A stretch of DNA of 64,000 bases from Sphaerisporangium perillae (GTDB lineage Bacteria > Actinomycetota > Actinomycetes > Streptosporangiales > Streptosporangiaceae), in NCBI RefSeq assembly GCF_023276435.1, contig NZ_JALLPO010000008.1:168987-232986 (forward strand), read 5' to 3'. The first letter of the stretch is position 1. Each line of letters starts with the position of its first letter. This document shows positions 43,212-52,605 of the stretch, one piece after another. The position numbers and the translations under genes are program-made. Under the pieces are notes generated by a model that was given only the letters and a program-made list of their open reading frames with translations, was not told the origin of the DNA and searched no databases.

Positions 43212-43858
43212 AGTTTCCTAGACGTCGATTCCTCTTCGATCGGTTCGCTCTTGCTGACACGGATGCCAACTGCGTGCCGATACGGTCGTAGACGTCGTGT
43301 CGTATCGGTTACCTGTTTCACCGGCGCGGGCCTGTCTGCCAGAGCAACCGGTGCACTGGAAACCTGAGCGTTTCGACGGTGTCGACATGACTGGCTGAGG
43401 CACCCACGTGTTCACTCGGGACCAGCCACCGCCCAGCCCGGCAGGCGATCTACGCGAGTTGTGCCGGAGATGGGTTCGAGTGCCGGACCGGCCGTACACT
43501 GATGTCCATGGGTCGGACAAGCGTCATGAGACATCGCCTGCGGCAGGCGGTCTTCGCGCTGTGCTCGACCATTGCGGGTCCGACAGGTGTCGGCCCGGCG
43601 ACCGCAGCCGACGCGGAGGCGCCGGAAGCCGGTCACCGCGTGTTGCACGGCCGCGGCTAGCGATCTTCGCCGGCTCTCACCGGGGTCTGTCCCCGGCGCG
43701 CTCCTTTTCGAGAACCAAGTAGGACTCCGCCTACCAAGCTGAGCAGTCACATGTAGCTCGCATCGGAGTCCCATTCCCCGTAATCTTCCCGGTTTCCGGC
43801 AAGCCGTTGGCGCTGCCGGCCACGTGACCGGGCCAAATCCGTCTTCGAAGGAATCGCC
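43212..43858. other. Intergenic stretch with one doubtful small ORF
   Basis: About 650 bases between two genes. A 52-codon frame at 43502-43660 on the plus strand could start MSMGRTSVMRHRLRQAVFAL and has a signal-peptide-like hydrophobic part ending ATAADA, then only 15 residues. It lacks a good ribosome binding site, so it may be a truncated secreted protein or chance. Another 100-codon minus frame (43218-43520) has no protein-like features. The MurE promoter should be near the end of this stretch. Confidence 0.35.
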
Positions 43859-45331
43859 GTGAGGCTGAGCGAACTACTGGCCGGGCACGACCACCAGGTG
43901 CTCCAGGGCGACCCGGAGACGCCGATCACCGCCGGTGCATGCTTCGACGTCGATCGGGTGACGCCGGGTTCACTGTTCATCGCGGTACCCGACCACCGCG
44001 AAGGCGGTCCCGATTCCATCGGACCGGCCCTCGCGCGCGGTGCGGTCGCGGTGATCGTGGACGGCGAGGCGCCGGCGCTTGTGGCATCGGCCGCGGGCGT
44101 ATGTGTCGTCCAGGTGCTGGACACCCGTACGACGGCCGCGATCCTGACCTCCCGCTACTACGGCGAGCCGGGGCGACGGATGGACATGATCGCGGTCACC
44201 GGCACCAACGGGAAGACCTCGGTGTCGTACACGGTCGAGTCGGCGCTCCGGATCTCCGAGGGCGCGAGGGTGGGGGTCATCGGCACGTCCGGCAGCCGGA
44301 TCGGCGACGAGCTGATCCCGATGCCGAGGTCGGTGCTGACCACACCGGAGTCACCGGACCTTCAGTACCTGCTGGGACGCATGCGCGATAGCGGGGTCGC
44401 GAGCGTGGTGATGGAGGCCACGTCGATGGCTCTGCTGACACACCGGGTGGACTGCTCCTTCATCGATGTCGGGGTCTTCACCAATCTGTCCCAGGACCAT
44501 CTGGACGACCACGGGACGATGGAGAACTACCGGGACGCCAAGTTGCGCTTGTTCCAGGGGCTGTGCCGCCGCGCGGTGGTCAACGCCGACGACCCGGTGA
44601 GCGCCCGTATCCAGGCGCTCATGCCGGGCGCGGTGACCACGTACGCTCTCGACACCGAGGCGGACTATCGGGCCACCGACTTGACCGTGGACGCGCACGG
44701 CACGCGTTTCACCCTGCACCACGACGGCCGCAAGTACCCGGCGGCGATCCCCGTACCGGGCCGGTACTCGGTGGCCAACGCCCTGGCCACCGTGGCCGCC
44801 TGCCACGTCTTGGGACACGACCTGAACGGTCTGATCGCCGCGCTCGAGCGGATGCCGCCGATCCCCGGCCGGTTCGAACGCTTCGAGACCCCGGGCGGCA
44901 CGTGCGTGATCGTCGACTACGCCCACTCCCCGGACTCTCTGGAGCAGGTCCTGACGACCATCCGAAGCTTTGCCTCCGGCCAGGTCATCACCGTCTTCGG
45001 GTGCGGTGGAGACCGTGACACCACCAAGCGAGCCGAGATGGGGGAGATCGCCGGAACCTACTCCGATCTGTGCGTCCTCACCTCCGACAACCCGCGCAAC
45101 GAAGACCCCGAGGCGATCCTGGACCAGATCACCCCGGGCCTCGTGACCACCGGTAAACCGTTCAGACGCTTCGTCGACCGTCGCCAGGCGATCGCCTTCG
45201 CCCTGTCCGCCGCAGGACCGGACGACGTCGTGCTGGTCGCCGGAAAGGGGAGCGAGCCCCACCAGATCGTCGGCGAGAAGTTGCTCCCCTTCAGCGACAT
45301 GGCCACGGTTCGTGAACTCGCCGGAACGTGA
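43859..45331 (+). CDS. murE: UDP-N-acetylmuramoyl-tripeptide synthetase (Mur ligase, MurE-type)
   Basis: This 490-aa Mur ligase has the ATP-binding loop MIAVTGTNGKTSVSYTVESA (about 110-130), the central LTTPESPDLQ and MEATSMALLTHRVD substrate segments, the NLSQDHLDDHGTMENYRDAK motif, and DNPR at 410-413, the MurE hallmark for binding meso-diaminopimelate. It should add the third residue to the peptidoglycan stem precursor. It stands alone, not in the division and cell wall cluster, so it is probably a second copy or a specialised paralogue. The GTG at 43859 has GAAGGA seven bases upstream. Confidence 0.9.
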   Translation: MRLSELLAGHDHQVLQGDPETPITAGACFDVDRVTPGSLFIAVPDHREGGPDSIGPALARGAVAVIVDGEAPALVASAAGVCVVQVLDTRTTAAILTSRYYGEPGRRMDMIAVTGTNGKTSVSYTVESALRISEGARVGVIGTSGSRIGDELIPMPRSVLTTPESPDLQYLLGRMRDSGVASVVMEATSMALLTHRVDCSFIDVGVFTNLSQDHLDDHGTMENYRDAKLRLFQGLCRRAVVNADDPVSARIQALMPGAVTTYALDTEADYRATDLTVDAHGTRFTLHHDGRKYPAAIPVPGRYSVANALATVAACHVLGHDLNGLIAALERMPPIPGRFERFETPGGTCVIVDYAHSPDSLEQVLTTIRSFASGQVITVFGCGGDRDTTKRAEMGEIAGTYSDLCVLTSDNPRNEDPEAILDQITPGLVTTGKPFRRFVDRRQAIAFALSAAGPDDVVLVAGKGSEPHQIVGEKLLPFSDMATVRELAGT

Positions 45332-45438
45332 CAGCCGCCGTCCTTGCCGTCCCGATTGGCGGGGCAGCCAGGTCGGCGTTCGCCTTGTTTCACGCGGTGG
45401 CGTCGCACCGGCGTGAGTCGGGCACCTCGTCCTGCGCT

Positions 45439-46185
45439 TTATGGGTGAAGGTCGCATATGGGGCTGGTGGGGAGGGCGATCCACCCTTCGGTGTGGGCCG
45501 CGCCGGCCTGCTCTGGGGTGGGGACGGTCACCAGCCCCTGATAGGAAGCGCGGGCCGTGAGCGCGGCGATGACGGCGTCTGCCGCGTCGTCGGAGTTCCG
45601 GCACATGCGTTCGTACGACCCAAGGTCCAGCCATGGTGCCGCCGCGTGGAGTTCGTCGATCAGGTGCCCGAGACCACCGAGATTCACTGAACGCTTGTAG
45701 CCGCGATGGGGCAGGTTCCAGCGCTTGAGCGATGCCGATGGGTAGACCTCCACTACGACGCCCTCCCCGCCGCGGTCGACCGGCCGGCCCTGCCGGGCGA
45801 GATCGGCGAGCAGGGCCGCGCAGCGCATGGCGGTGTGACCGATGCGGTCGGCGGAGACACTCAGGGGCGTAAGACCGGTGAGGTCATAGACGATCTGATC
45901 GGTGACCCGGAGTGCGAGATCCCTGCGCCAGGTACGGCCCATGGTGCCGGCGGGCACGTCGACGTGGCCGGAGCGGTGGGCTGCGATGAAATCGACGAAC
46001 TTGTCCGGCCAGCCGAGTGGGCAGTCGATTCCGGCCTTGTCCGCGCTCTTGATCGCCTCAACGATCAGATCGTCGTCTGCCTGGATCTCGATCTCACGGA
46101 CGTTCGCGCCGCCGGCGGACCATTCGACCCATGCCACCGCTGTTCGGATCGCCTCCGCCGCGAGATCGACGCCAATGGTGAGCAC
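45439..46185 (-). CDS. DUF429-family protein (predicted RNase H-like nuclease fold)
   Basis: This 248-aa protein begins MLTIGVDLAAEAIRTAVAWV, the first strand of the DUF429 RNase H-like fold with its acidic residue, and has GIDCPLGWPDKFVDFIAAHR, VYDLTGLTPLSVSADRIGHT, VVVEVYPSASLKRWNL and DDAADAVIAALTAR, which carry the other conserved acidic residues. The enzymatic role is unproven for the family. The GTG at 46185 is chosen because the upstream open frame runs through a 7-bp tandem repeat and is not protein-like; the ribosome binding site is very close to the start. Confidence 0.85.
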   Translation of the reverse strand: MLTIGVDLAAEAIRTAVAWVEWSAGGANVREIEIQADDDLIVEAIKSADKAGIDCPLGWPDKFVDFIAAHRSGHVDVPAGTMGRTWRRDLALRVTDQIVYDLTGLTPLSVSADRIGHTAMRCAALLADLARQGRPVDRGGEGVVVEVYPSASLKRWNLPHRGYKRSVNLGGLGHLIDELHAAAPWLDLGSYERMCRNSDDAADAVIAALTARASYQGLVTVPTPEQAGAAHTEGWIALPTSPICDLHP

Positions 46186-46364
46186 TCTCCCAAGGTAGCC
46201 GGTCGATCGGCCGCTGATTATTTGCGGCTTGTTCCGGCGCTGGCACAGCGGGACTCGTGTGGGTGACGGCGCCGATCTGGCCGACGCGTTCGCCTCATAG
46301 GGGCGACCCCCGCTGGGGGAAGGCGGCCACCAGGACGGTCGTGCGTGCCGTCCGGATGGTCCAT

Positions 46365-46413
46365 CGCTCGTCGCTCGTCGCTCGTCGCTCGTCGCTCGTC
46401 GCTCGTCGCTCGT
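46365..46413. repeat. Seven perfect copies of a 7-bp tandem repeat (TCGCTCG)
   Basis: TCGCTCG is repeated seven times without a mismatch (49 bp). It lies in the 295-bp gap between the DUF429 gene and an exported-protein gene. Because the unit is not a multiple of three, changes in copy number would shift reading frames but no gene covers it. It is a likely slippage hotspot. Confidence 0.95.
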
Positions 46414-46480
46414 CCGCGGCGGCATGCGGTCGCCGGTCATCGTTCGCGGAGATCGAGGCCGCGCGGGGCGGCTCCGGTCG

Positions 46481-47029
46481 TCAGGGGGTGTAGATCTCCT
46501 GGAACTTCACGATCTTGCCCTTGTACACGGTGATCAGCCCCGGGTGCCGCCCGGCCTTCAGGAGGGAGATGGTGGCCTTCCTGGAACAGCGCTTGTTCCC
46601 CAAGCCCTGGCGGTTCACGGTCACATCCGTGCCCTTGCACGCGGTGGCGCCGTAGTACGCGAGCTTCGACGAGACAGGGGAGGCGTAGGCCGTGGCGTCG
46701 CCCTCGGGCGGGCCGGTGAACCATCCCTCCGTATTGCCGGTCTTGTCCTTCACCCACTTGATCGGCGTGTACTCGGCCACCCCCGCCTTGTAGTAGGTGA
46801 CCCAGCCGCGCAGGATGCCGTCGTGCCGCGTGCTGATCCTCTTGGTGAAGTCGTGGTGCGGGTCGGCCTGGAAGGACGTCCCGAACAACTTGGGCTGCTT
46901 GAACTCCGGGATGGCGGCGGCGTCGGCGGCGACCGCTCCGGCGACCAGCGTGGCGGTGACCGTGGCGGCGACCGTGCCGGCCCGGAGGAGGGCGCCGAGA
47001 GATGCCGAGGACTTCTTGGAAGGTGTCAT
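46481..47029 (-). CDS. Exported protein of unknown function
   Basis: This 182-aa protein has a signal peptide: MTPSKKSSASLGALLRAGTV, then a hydrophobic stretch ending VAADAAA, with a cut before IPEF. The mature part has the elements FQADPHHDFTKRISTRHDG, LRGWVTYYKAGVAEYTPIKW and a single Cys pair (ATACKGTDV and NKRCSRKA). No family is recognised. It diverges from the Ser/Thr kinase gene across 160 bp. Confidence 0.7.
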   Translation of the reverse strand: MTPSKKSSASLGALLRAGTVAATVTATLVAGAVAADAAAIPEFKQPKLFGTSFQADPHHDFTKRISTRHDGILRGWVTYYKAGVAEYTPIKWVKDKTGNTEGWFTGPPEGDATAYASPVSSKLAYYGATACKGTDVTVNRQGLGNKRCSRKATISLLKAGRHPGLITVYKGKIVKFQEIYTP

Positions 47030-47190
47030 GACAGATGAGACTGTCCTGACCGGGATTTGGTTGGCGCATCCGATGTGATCATTCGCTGGGCCCCGTGGCC
47101 TGGGTGCGCTGGTTCTCCGCTGCCGATCTTCCTGGTTGTGGATCTACCTGGATATGGTGATCCACGACTGTTCCAGGGGGAGGGCGGGCG

Positions 47191-49035
47191 ATGGCCACGG
47201 GTGGGGCTGAGGCGTCTCTCGGCAGCAGGTACGTGCTTATGGACGAGATCGGCGCCGGTGCGATGGGGACCGTCTGGCGAGCACGGAACCGGGACACCGG
47301 AGAGACGGTCGCGGTGAAGCTCCTGCGCGAGGGGCTCACCGGCGATCCGGATCTGGTCATGCGGTTCGTGCAGGAACGCAACGTGATGCGGAGCCTGCGT
47401 CACCCCAACATCGTCGCCGTGCGCGACTTCGTCATCGAGGGAGAGCGCCTCGCCCTCGTGATGGACCTGGTCGAGGGCGGGGATCTCCGTACCCTGCTCC
47501 AGCGGCACGGCACCCTGCCCCCGGCGGAAGCGGCCCGGCTGATGGCCCAGATCGCCGACGCGCTGGCGGCCGCGCACGCCCTGGGTGTCGTACACCGTGA
47601 CATCAAGCCGGGGAACGTCCTGATCGACGGGGCCACCGGGCGGCTACGGCTGACGGATTTCGGCGTGGCGCGCATCGTCCACGGCCCTGGCCTGACCCAG
47701 ACCACCTCCATCATCGGCACGCCTGCCTACCTGTCTCCCGAGGTGGCCGACGGCAGCGTTCCCACGCCGGCGGTGGACGTGTACGCCGTCGGCCTGATCC
47801 TTTACGAGCTGCTGGCCGGACGGCCGCCGTTCGTCGGCGACCACCCGATGGTCCTGCTCCGGCAGCACGCGACGGCCATGCCGCGGCGGTTGCCCGGGAT
47901 GCCCGACGTCCTGTGGTCGGTGATCTCGGCCTGCGCCGCGAAGGATCCGGCCGCGCGCCCGCATGCCGGGGAGGTGGCGGCGGTGTTGCGCGAAGCGGCA
48001 TCGTCGCTGGCAGCGCTGCCCGCCCTGCCTCGGGTCGCCAGGGAAGACCCTCCGTCCGTCACCGCCGAGCCTTTCCCTTCGGCGGGTTCCGCGATGGATT
48101 CCTCCTCTACGGGGCTGGTCGCCCGCCAGGGCGGGAGCTCCGGAACGGGCGGGCACCTCCCTGCCGGTGAGGCTGCCATGACCGGCGGCGCTTCCCCTAC
48201 GCCCGATACTTCCCCCGCTCCCGAGGCTTTCCGTACCGGCGAGGGGTCCTCGGGCTCGACGCGGCGCCGGGGATCCCGGCGGCGGCTGGTCGTCATCGCG
48301 GGCACCACCATGGTCGTGGCGCTCAGCGCGGCGGCGGTGGCCATCGTGGCGCCATGGCGGGCCTCGACGGCCGGGGCCGCGGGGAATCCCGCCGCCGCGT
48401 CAACGGGACCGACCGACGGGCCGGTCGGCGGCGCCGGGACCGTGACCCCCACCCCGCCAAGCGCGAAGAAGGCTTCGCCCACGCCTTCACCGGAGACACG
48501 GCCGGCACGGAACCGCACCCCGGCGGCCGCCGTCTCCGAACCGCCCAAGCGGTCGAGCTCGCCGAAACCGCCGGCACGGCGCACCCAGACTCCCCGGCCC
48601 AAGCAATCGGTGACCGTGACGGCCGACCCGGAGGGGGACGACGACCGCACGACCGATCCCCCGCGCCAGGACTCGGCGCCGAACTGGCGATGCCGTTCGT
48701 GGATCTCCGTGGGCACCGGTACGGACACCGAGATGTCGCCCTGTACGGCCATGGTGGGCGATGTCTTCTACCTGCTGGGGCGGGTCAGAGGGGCAGCCTC
48801 GGTCCGTTCCGACATCCACGTCCAGCTGTACAACACCGACGCGGAGGACAACGTCTCCCAGCCGTTCATCTGCTCGGGTGTCTCCCCGCCGAACGACGGC
48901 GCGATCGTCACATGCGGCCCGTTCACCGCCACGGCTCCGCATGCCGGCGCCAAGCATGACGTCCGCCAACGATGGAGGAAGACGGGCACGGCCACGTACG
49001 GCGGTGGCGTGGAGAGCCCGTGGATCCTCTGGTAG
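47191..49035 (+). CDS. Membrane-anchored Ser/Thr protein kinase (Pkn type)
   Basis: This 614-aa protein has an N-terminal kinase domain (residues 14-275): glycine loop IGAGAMGTVWRA, Lys43 in VAVKLL, HRDIKPGNVLID with Asp137, DFGVARI, and GTPAYLSPEV. A Ser/Pro-rich linker follows, then one membrane segment (about 366-388), a Pro/Thr-rich outside linker, and a C-terminal domain of about 125 residues with Cys in WRCRSWISVG, EMSPCTAM, PFICSGVSP and VTCGPF. The outside part is not the usual PASTA repeats, so it senses something else. GGGGGAGGG precedes the ATG. Confidence 0.93.
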   Translation: MATGGAEASLGSRYVLMDEIGAGAMGTVWRARNRDTGETVAVKLLREGLTGDPDLVMRFVQERNVMRSLRHPNIVAVRDFVIEGERLALVMDLVEGGDLRTLLQRHGTLPPAEAARLMAQIADALAAAHALGVVHRDIKPGNVLIDGATGRLRLTDFGVARIVHGPGLTQTTSIIGTPAYLSPEVADGSVPTPAVDVYAVGLILYELLAGRPPFVGDHPMVLLRQHATAMPRRLPGMPDVLWSVISACAAKDPAARPHAGEVAAVLREAASSLAALPALPRVAREDPPSVTAEPFPSAGSAMDSSSTGLVARQGGSSGTGGHLPAGEAAMTGGASPTPDTSPAPEAFRTGEGSSGSTRRRGSRRRLVVIAGTTMVVALSAAAVAIVAPWRASTAGAAGNPAAASTGPTDGPVGGAGTVTPTPPSAKKASPTPSPETRPARNRTPAAAVSEPPKRSSSPKPPARRTQTPRPKQSVTVTADPEGDDDRTTDPPRQDSAPNWRCRSWISVGTGTDTEMSPCTAMVGDVFYLLGRVRGAASVRSDIHVQLYNTDAEDNVSQPFICSGVSPPNDGAIVTCGPFTATAPHAGAKHDVRQRWRKTGTATYGGGVESPWILW

Positions 49036-49204
49036 CACCCGTCGAAGCTCACTGGCGGTGGTCTGCCTGCTTCGGTGGTCGCTCGGTCGGGAACCGGATC
49101 GTGCTCAGCAGGTGAGGGGCTGCGGTCCGGTGTGGGCTCGTTGCCCATTTTGGCGCGGAGGGCGGCGGATCTCTCGTGATCGGCCGGGCGCCGTCGACGG
49201 TCGC

Positions 49205-49981
49205 TCACGCGTCGCGGAGCCGTAGCAGGAGGCCACCGCCCAGAAGGGCCGCGGTGGCCCAGGCGGCGAGCACGCCGAGGCCCGCCCACGGGCTGAGAGG
49301 CAGGCTGGAGAGGTGGGTGGTGGTCTGGATGGCCAGGCCGGCGTTCGTCGGCGAGATCTGCCACAGGAGCCGCTGCCAGTCCGGATCGGAGATCATGTAG
49401 ATGACGGTCGGGAGGAAGTACAGCAGCGCGAGCACGAGGCCGATGGATACGGCGGAGTCGCGTACAGCGGTGGCGACGCCGAGGCTGAGCAAGGCGATCA
49501 GCGCGAGGTAGAGGACCGAGCCGGCGGCCGCGCGGAGCGTCGGTCCGTCGGCCAGCGACAGGAGCGGGTGGCCGTGCGCGGGGGTGAAGCCGTTGCCCGG
49601 CAGGATGAGCCGCCCGGCCAGCACGGACGCGAGTACGGCGACGGTCCCTGCGGCCAGCGTCAGGCCGGCGAGGATGACCGCCTTGGCGGCGAGGACGGTG
49701 GTCCTGCGTGGCATCGCCGTGAGGGTGGTGCGGATCGTTCCGGTGCTGTACTCGCCGCTGATCGCCAGTACGGCCAGCATGGCGACGACCGCCTGGCCCA
49801 GCTGGATGCCGGTGAGACTGAGCTTGGCGGCGTCGTGGTCGCAGCCCGCCGTCGGGCAGGTCACCGCCGCGCTCGCCACTGCGCTCAGCGCCACGGTCAG
49901 CATGATGATCACGAATAGCAGCCGGCGGGTGCCCGCCAAGGTGCGCAGCTTCGTCCACTCCGCGTGCAGTTCCTGTCTCAT
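49205..49981 (-). CDS. ABC-2-type transporter permease
   Basis: This 258-aa protein starts MRQELHAEWTKLRTLAGTRR, the typical beginning of small ABC-2 permeases, and has six membrane segments (about 22-40, 58-78, 100-122, 150-172, 180-200 and 230-250). It contains ISGEYSTGTIRTTLTAMPRR, the conserved loop after the second segment. It is the last gene of an exporter operon and starts as an ATGA overlap with the upstream permease. Such exporters often move antimicrobial peptides or drugs. Confidence 0.9.
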   Translation of the reverse strand: MRQELHAEWTKLRTLAGTRRLLFVIIMLTVALSAVASAAVTCPTAGCDHDAAKLSLTGIQLGQAVVAMLAVLAISGEYSTGTIRTTLTAMPRRTTVLAAKAVILAGLTLAAGTVAVLASVLAGRLILPGNGFTPAHGHPLLSLADGPTLRAAAGSVLYLALIALLSLGVATAVRDSAVSIGLVLALLYFLPTVIYMISDPDWQRLLWQISPTNAGLAIQTTTHLSSLPLSPWAGLGVLAAWATAALLGGGLLLRLRDA

Positions 49982-51549
49982 GCGTCCCTCCGGCTCAGCA
50001 GGAAGGCGGCAAGGCCGAGGGCGAGCGCGGCGTAGCCGCAGGTGACGGCGAGGCCCGCCCACGGTGCCAGCGGGTAGTAGCCCATCTGGGGCGCGTAGTA
50101 GCCGAGCACGTGCGCGTACTCCGGGACGCTCTGCTGGATCGCGAACCCGGCGGCCGGGGTGAGCCGCAGCAGCCATTGCGCCCCGCTCAGGGGCAGGACG
50201 GAGGTGGTCGCGAGGACGTAGGGCAGGACGATCAGGACGATGGCGGTGACGACCGCCGCGACGCTGCGCCGGAACACCACCCCGAGTGCGAGGGCGAAGA
50301 CGGCGGCGACGGCGAGGAACGCCGCCGTGCCGACCACCACGCGCAGTTCGGTGAGCGGCGACACCGGGAGGAGGGGGTTGCCGTTGGCGCGCAGCATCCG
50401 TGTGCCGACTTCGACCGTGACCGCGGCCGCGATCAGTCCGGTGACGAAGGTGACCATGGCGATCACGGTGGCCTTCGCCGCCAGCATCCGGCCTCGCCCC
50501 GGGGCGGCGATCAGGGTCGTGCGGATCAGGCCCCGCCGGTACTCGGCGGTGATGAACATCACCGCCATGACGATCACCACGATCAGCCCGCTGAGCGCGC
50601 CGGTGAGGGTGCGCTCGATGGCCATGCCCTCTGTGCCCGGTGCCATGTCGCCGACGCCGGTCACGGTGAACGTGCCACCGGACTCGACGACCCCGCCCGG
50701 ATGGTGAGGCGTCCCGTCGACATCGCTGACGACTCCTACGTCATCGTGGCTCCATGGGCCGCCGGATACCGCGCCCTGCAGGTCGACCTGGTCCATGACG
50801 GCGGTGACCTCGGTGAAGCGCGCTGCCGCCGTGACCCCGCCGATGGCCGCCTGCCCCACCGTGAGGTCCCCCGGGGAGGTGGCGAAGAGCCCGACCCGCA
50901 CCGTGGACGGCAGCCCGGCCAGGCGAGCCGTGCCCACCTTGGTCCAGTTCGTGCCATCGGCCGACTCGTAGCCGGTGAGCGTGTCGCCGGAGCGGGTCAG
51001 CCGCAGCCAGCGCGGGGACTCTTTCGAGACGCCGCCCGGGCGGCCGGCCACATCCTCGGTGAAGTTGTGCTGCATCCGCACCCCGTGGCTGCCGGTGACC
51101 ATCAGCGCCGCGTAGGCCGACCCCTGCTTGGTGCTCTCCTTGATGAGGACACCGGCCTTCGCCCACGGCACGACTCCGCTGATGACGTTGCGAACCCCCG
51201 GGGTGACGTCGGGCTTGCGGATCTGGCCGGTCATGGTGTTCACGCGAGCCGTGATGCTGCCGTCGCCGGTCAGCGACTTGTGCACGAAGTAGAACCGGTC
51301 GTCCACGGCCTCACCGCCCGGCCCCACCGGAGTGACGGGACAGGCGACCTCGATCGGGCCTTTGCTGCACGAGGAGTGGCTGCCCGCCGCGAAGAGGACC
51401 CCGAGCAGGATGGTGACCAGCGCCGCGGCCGTCATGCCGATCATCCAGCCGCGGACCGTCCTGAACTTGGTCCATTCCGCACGCAGCAGTTGCGCGAAGC
51501 CGTCGCGGCCGGCTCGCAGGTCCGAGCGGTAGGGGGTGATGGTGGTCAT
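49978..51549 (-). CDS. ABC-2-type permease with a large extracellular beta-sandwich insert
   Basis: This 523-aa protein begins with FAQLLRAEWTKFRTVRGWMI and a first membrane segment (about 37-57). An insert of about 200 residues follows (about 70-270) with FYFVHKSLTGDGSITARVN, WAKAGVLIKEST and RWLRLTRSGDTLTGYESADG, which resembles DUF1349/concanavalin-like sandwiches that bind sugars. The rest has five membrane segments and the usual TAEYRRGLIRTTLIAAPGRG loop. Permeases of this class normally lack the insert. It sits between the ATPase and the smaller permease, with ATGA overlaps at both ends. Confidence 0.9.
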   Translation of the reverse strand: MTTITPYRSDLRAGRDGFAQLLRAEWTKFRTVRGWMIGMTAAALVTILLGVLFAAGSHSSCSKGPIEVACPVTPVGPGGEAVDDRFYFVHKSLTGDGSITARVNTMTGQIRKPDVTPGVRNVISGVVPWAKAGVLIKESTKQGSAYAALMVTGSHGVRMQHNFTEDVAGRPGGVSKESPRWLRLTRSGDTLTGYESADGTNWTKVGTARLAGLPSTVRVGLFATSPGDLTVGQAAIGGVTAAARFTEVTAVMDQVDLQGAVSGGPWSHDDVGVVSDVDGTPHHPGGVVESGGTFTVTGVGDMAPGTEGMAIERTLTGALSGLIVVIVMAVMFITAEYRRGLIRTTLIAAPGRGRMLAAKATVIAMVTFVTGLIAAAVTVEVGTRMLRANGNPLLPVSPLTELRVVVGTAAFLAVAAVFALALGVVFRRSVAAVVTAIVLIVLPYVLATTSVLPLSGAQWLLRLTPAAGFAIQQSVPEYAHVLGYYAPQMGYYPLAPWAGLAVTCGYAALALGLAAFLLSRRDA

Positions 51550-52478
51550 CGTGCCGCCTCCTGCTCCGCGCCCGCGCGGAACTCGACCGCATCGCGGGTG
51601 AGGTCCAGGTAGGCCTCCTCGAGTGTCGCGCGGTGGGCCGCGACCTCGGAGAACGGCACCGCGTTCTGGCTGAGCAGCGTCACGATGCGCTCAGCGGCCA
51701 GTCCGGAGACGGTGAGGGTGTCGCGGTCGGTGGCGGCCACGGTGGCGCCGTCGTGTGCCAGCACCGTCATCGCCTCGGACCGGGCCGTGGTGCGCAGCGT
51801 GACCTGGCCGTCGGACGCGGTCGCGATCAGGTCGGCCACGCTGGTGTCCGCGATGACCCGGCCGCGGCCGACCACCACGATCTGGCCGGCGGTGTCCTCG
51901 AGTTCGCTCATCAGGTGGCTGGACACCAGGACGGCGCGGCCCTGCGTGGCCAGTGACCGCAGGAAGCCGCGGATCCACACGACGCCCTCGGGATCCAGGC
52001 CGTTGAACGGCTCATCCAGCATGAGCACCGGCGGGTCGCCCAGGAGCGCCGCGGCGATCCCGAGCCGCTGGCGCATGCCCAGGGAGTAGCCGCCGGCCTT
52101 CCGGCGGGCCGCGGACTCCAGCCCGAGCTGCTCGATCACCTCATCGACGCGCCTGGCGGTCAGGCCCTGGGAGTGGGCCAGCCACAGCAGGTGGTTGCGC
52201 CCGGTGCGGCTCGGCTGCAGCGCGCCGGCGTCCAGCAGCGCCCCGACGTGGTTCAGCGGGTGCCGCAGGCTCGTGTACGGTCGGCCGCCGACCAACGCGG
52301 TGCCCTCGTCGGCCGCGTCGAGGCCGAGGATCACCCGCATCGTGGTGGACTTGCCCGCGCCGTTGGGGCCGACGAAACCGGTGACCCGCCCCGGCGTCAC
52401 GGTGAAGGACATCCCGTCCAGCGCCATGCTCTGGCCGAACCGCTTGCGCAGCCCGGCGACTTCGATGGTTGCTTCCAT
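51546..52478 (-). CDS. ABC transporter ATP-binding protein
   Basis: This 310-aa ATPase has Walker A GPNGAGKST, signature YSLGMRQRLGIAAALL (a common variant of LSGGQ in this exporter class), Walker B VLMLDEPFNGLDPEG, and an H-loop His in LVSSHLM. The 70-residue C-terminal extension is typical of drug/peptide exporters. It is the first gene of the operon with the two permeases. The divergent kinase/regulator pair at 52606 probably controls it. Confidence 0.95.
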   Translation of the reverse strand: MEATIEVAGLRKRFGQSMALDGMSFTVTPGRVTGFVGPNGAGKSTTMRVILGLDAADEGTALVGGRPYTSLRHPLNHVGALLDAGALQPSRTGRNHLLWLAHSQGLTARRVDEVIEQLGLESAARRKAGGYSLGMRQRLGIAAALLGDPPVLMLDEPFNGLDPEGVVWIRGFLRSLATQGRAVLVSSHLMSELEDTAGQIVVVGRGRVIADTSVADLIATASDGQVTLRTTARSEAMTVLAHDGATVAATDRDTLTVSGLAAERIVTLLSQNAVPFSEVAAHRATLEEAYLDLTRDAVEFRAGAEQEAAR

Positions 52479-52605
52479 GCTCGGCAGATTAGGCAGCGGC
52501 CGGGGGTACGGTCGTCACTGTGCGGAGCCATCTTCGCCGTGGCTGGCGCGAGGGACGGCCCGTCGCTCGTACGAGGGATGCCAGGAACGCCGGACGGCCA
52601 CGACA

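Noticed and set aside
43481..43498. GGGTTCGAGTGCC, resembling a tRNA T-arm
   Set aside because: The flanking bases do not form the T stem, and no acceptor, D or anticodon arms could be found around it, so no tRNA is called.
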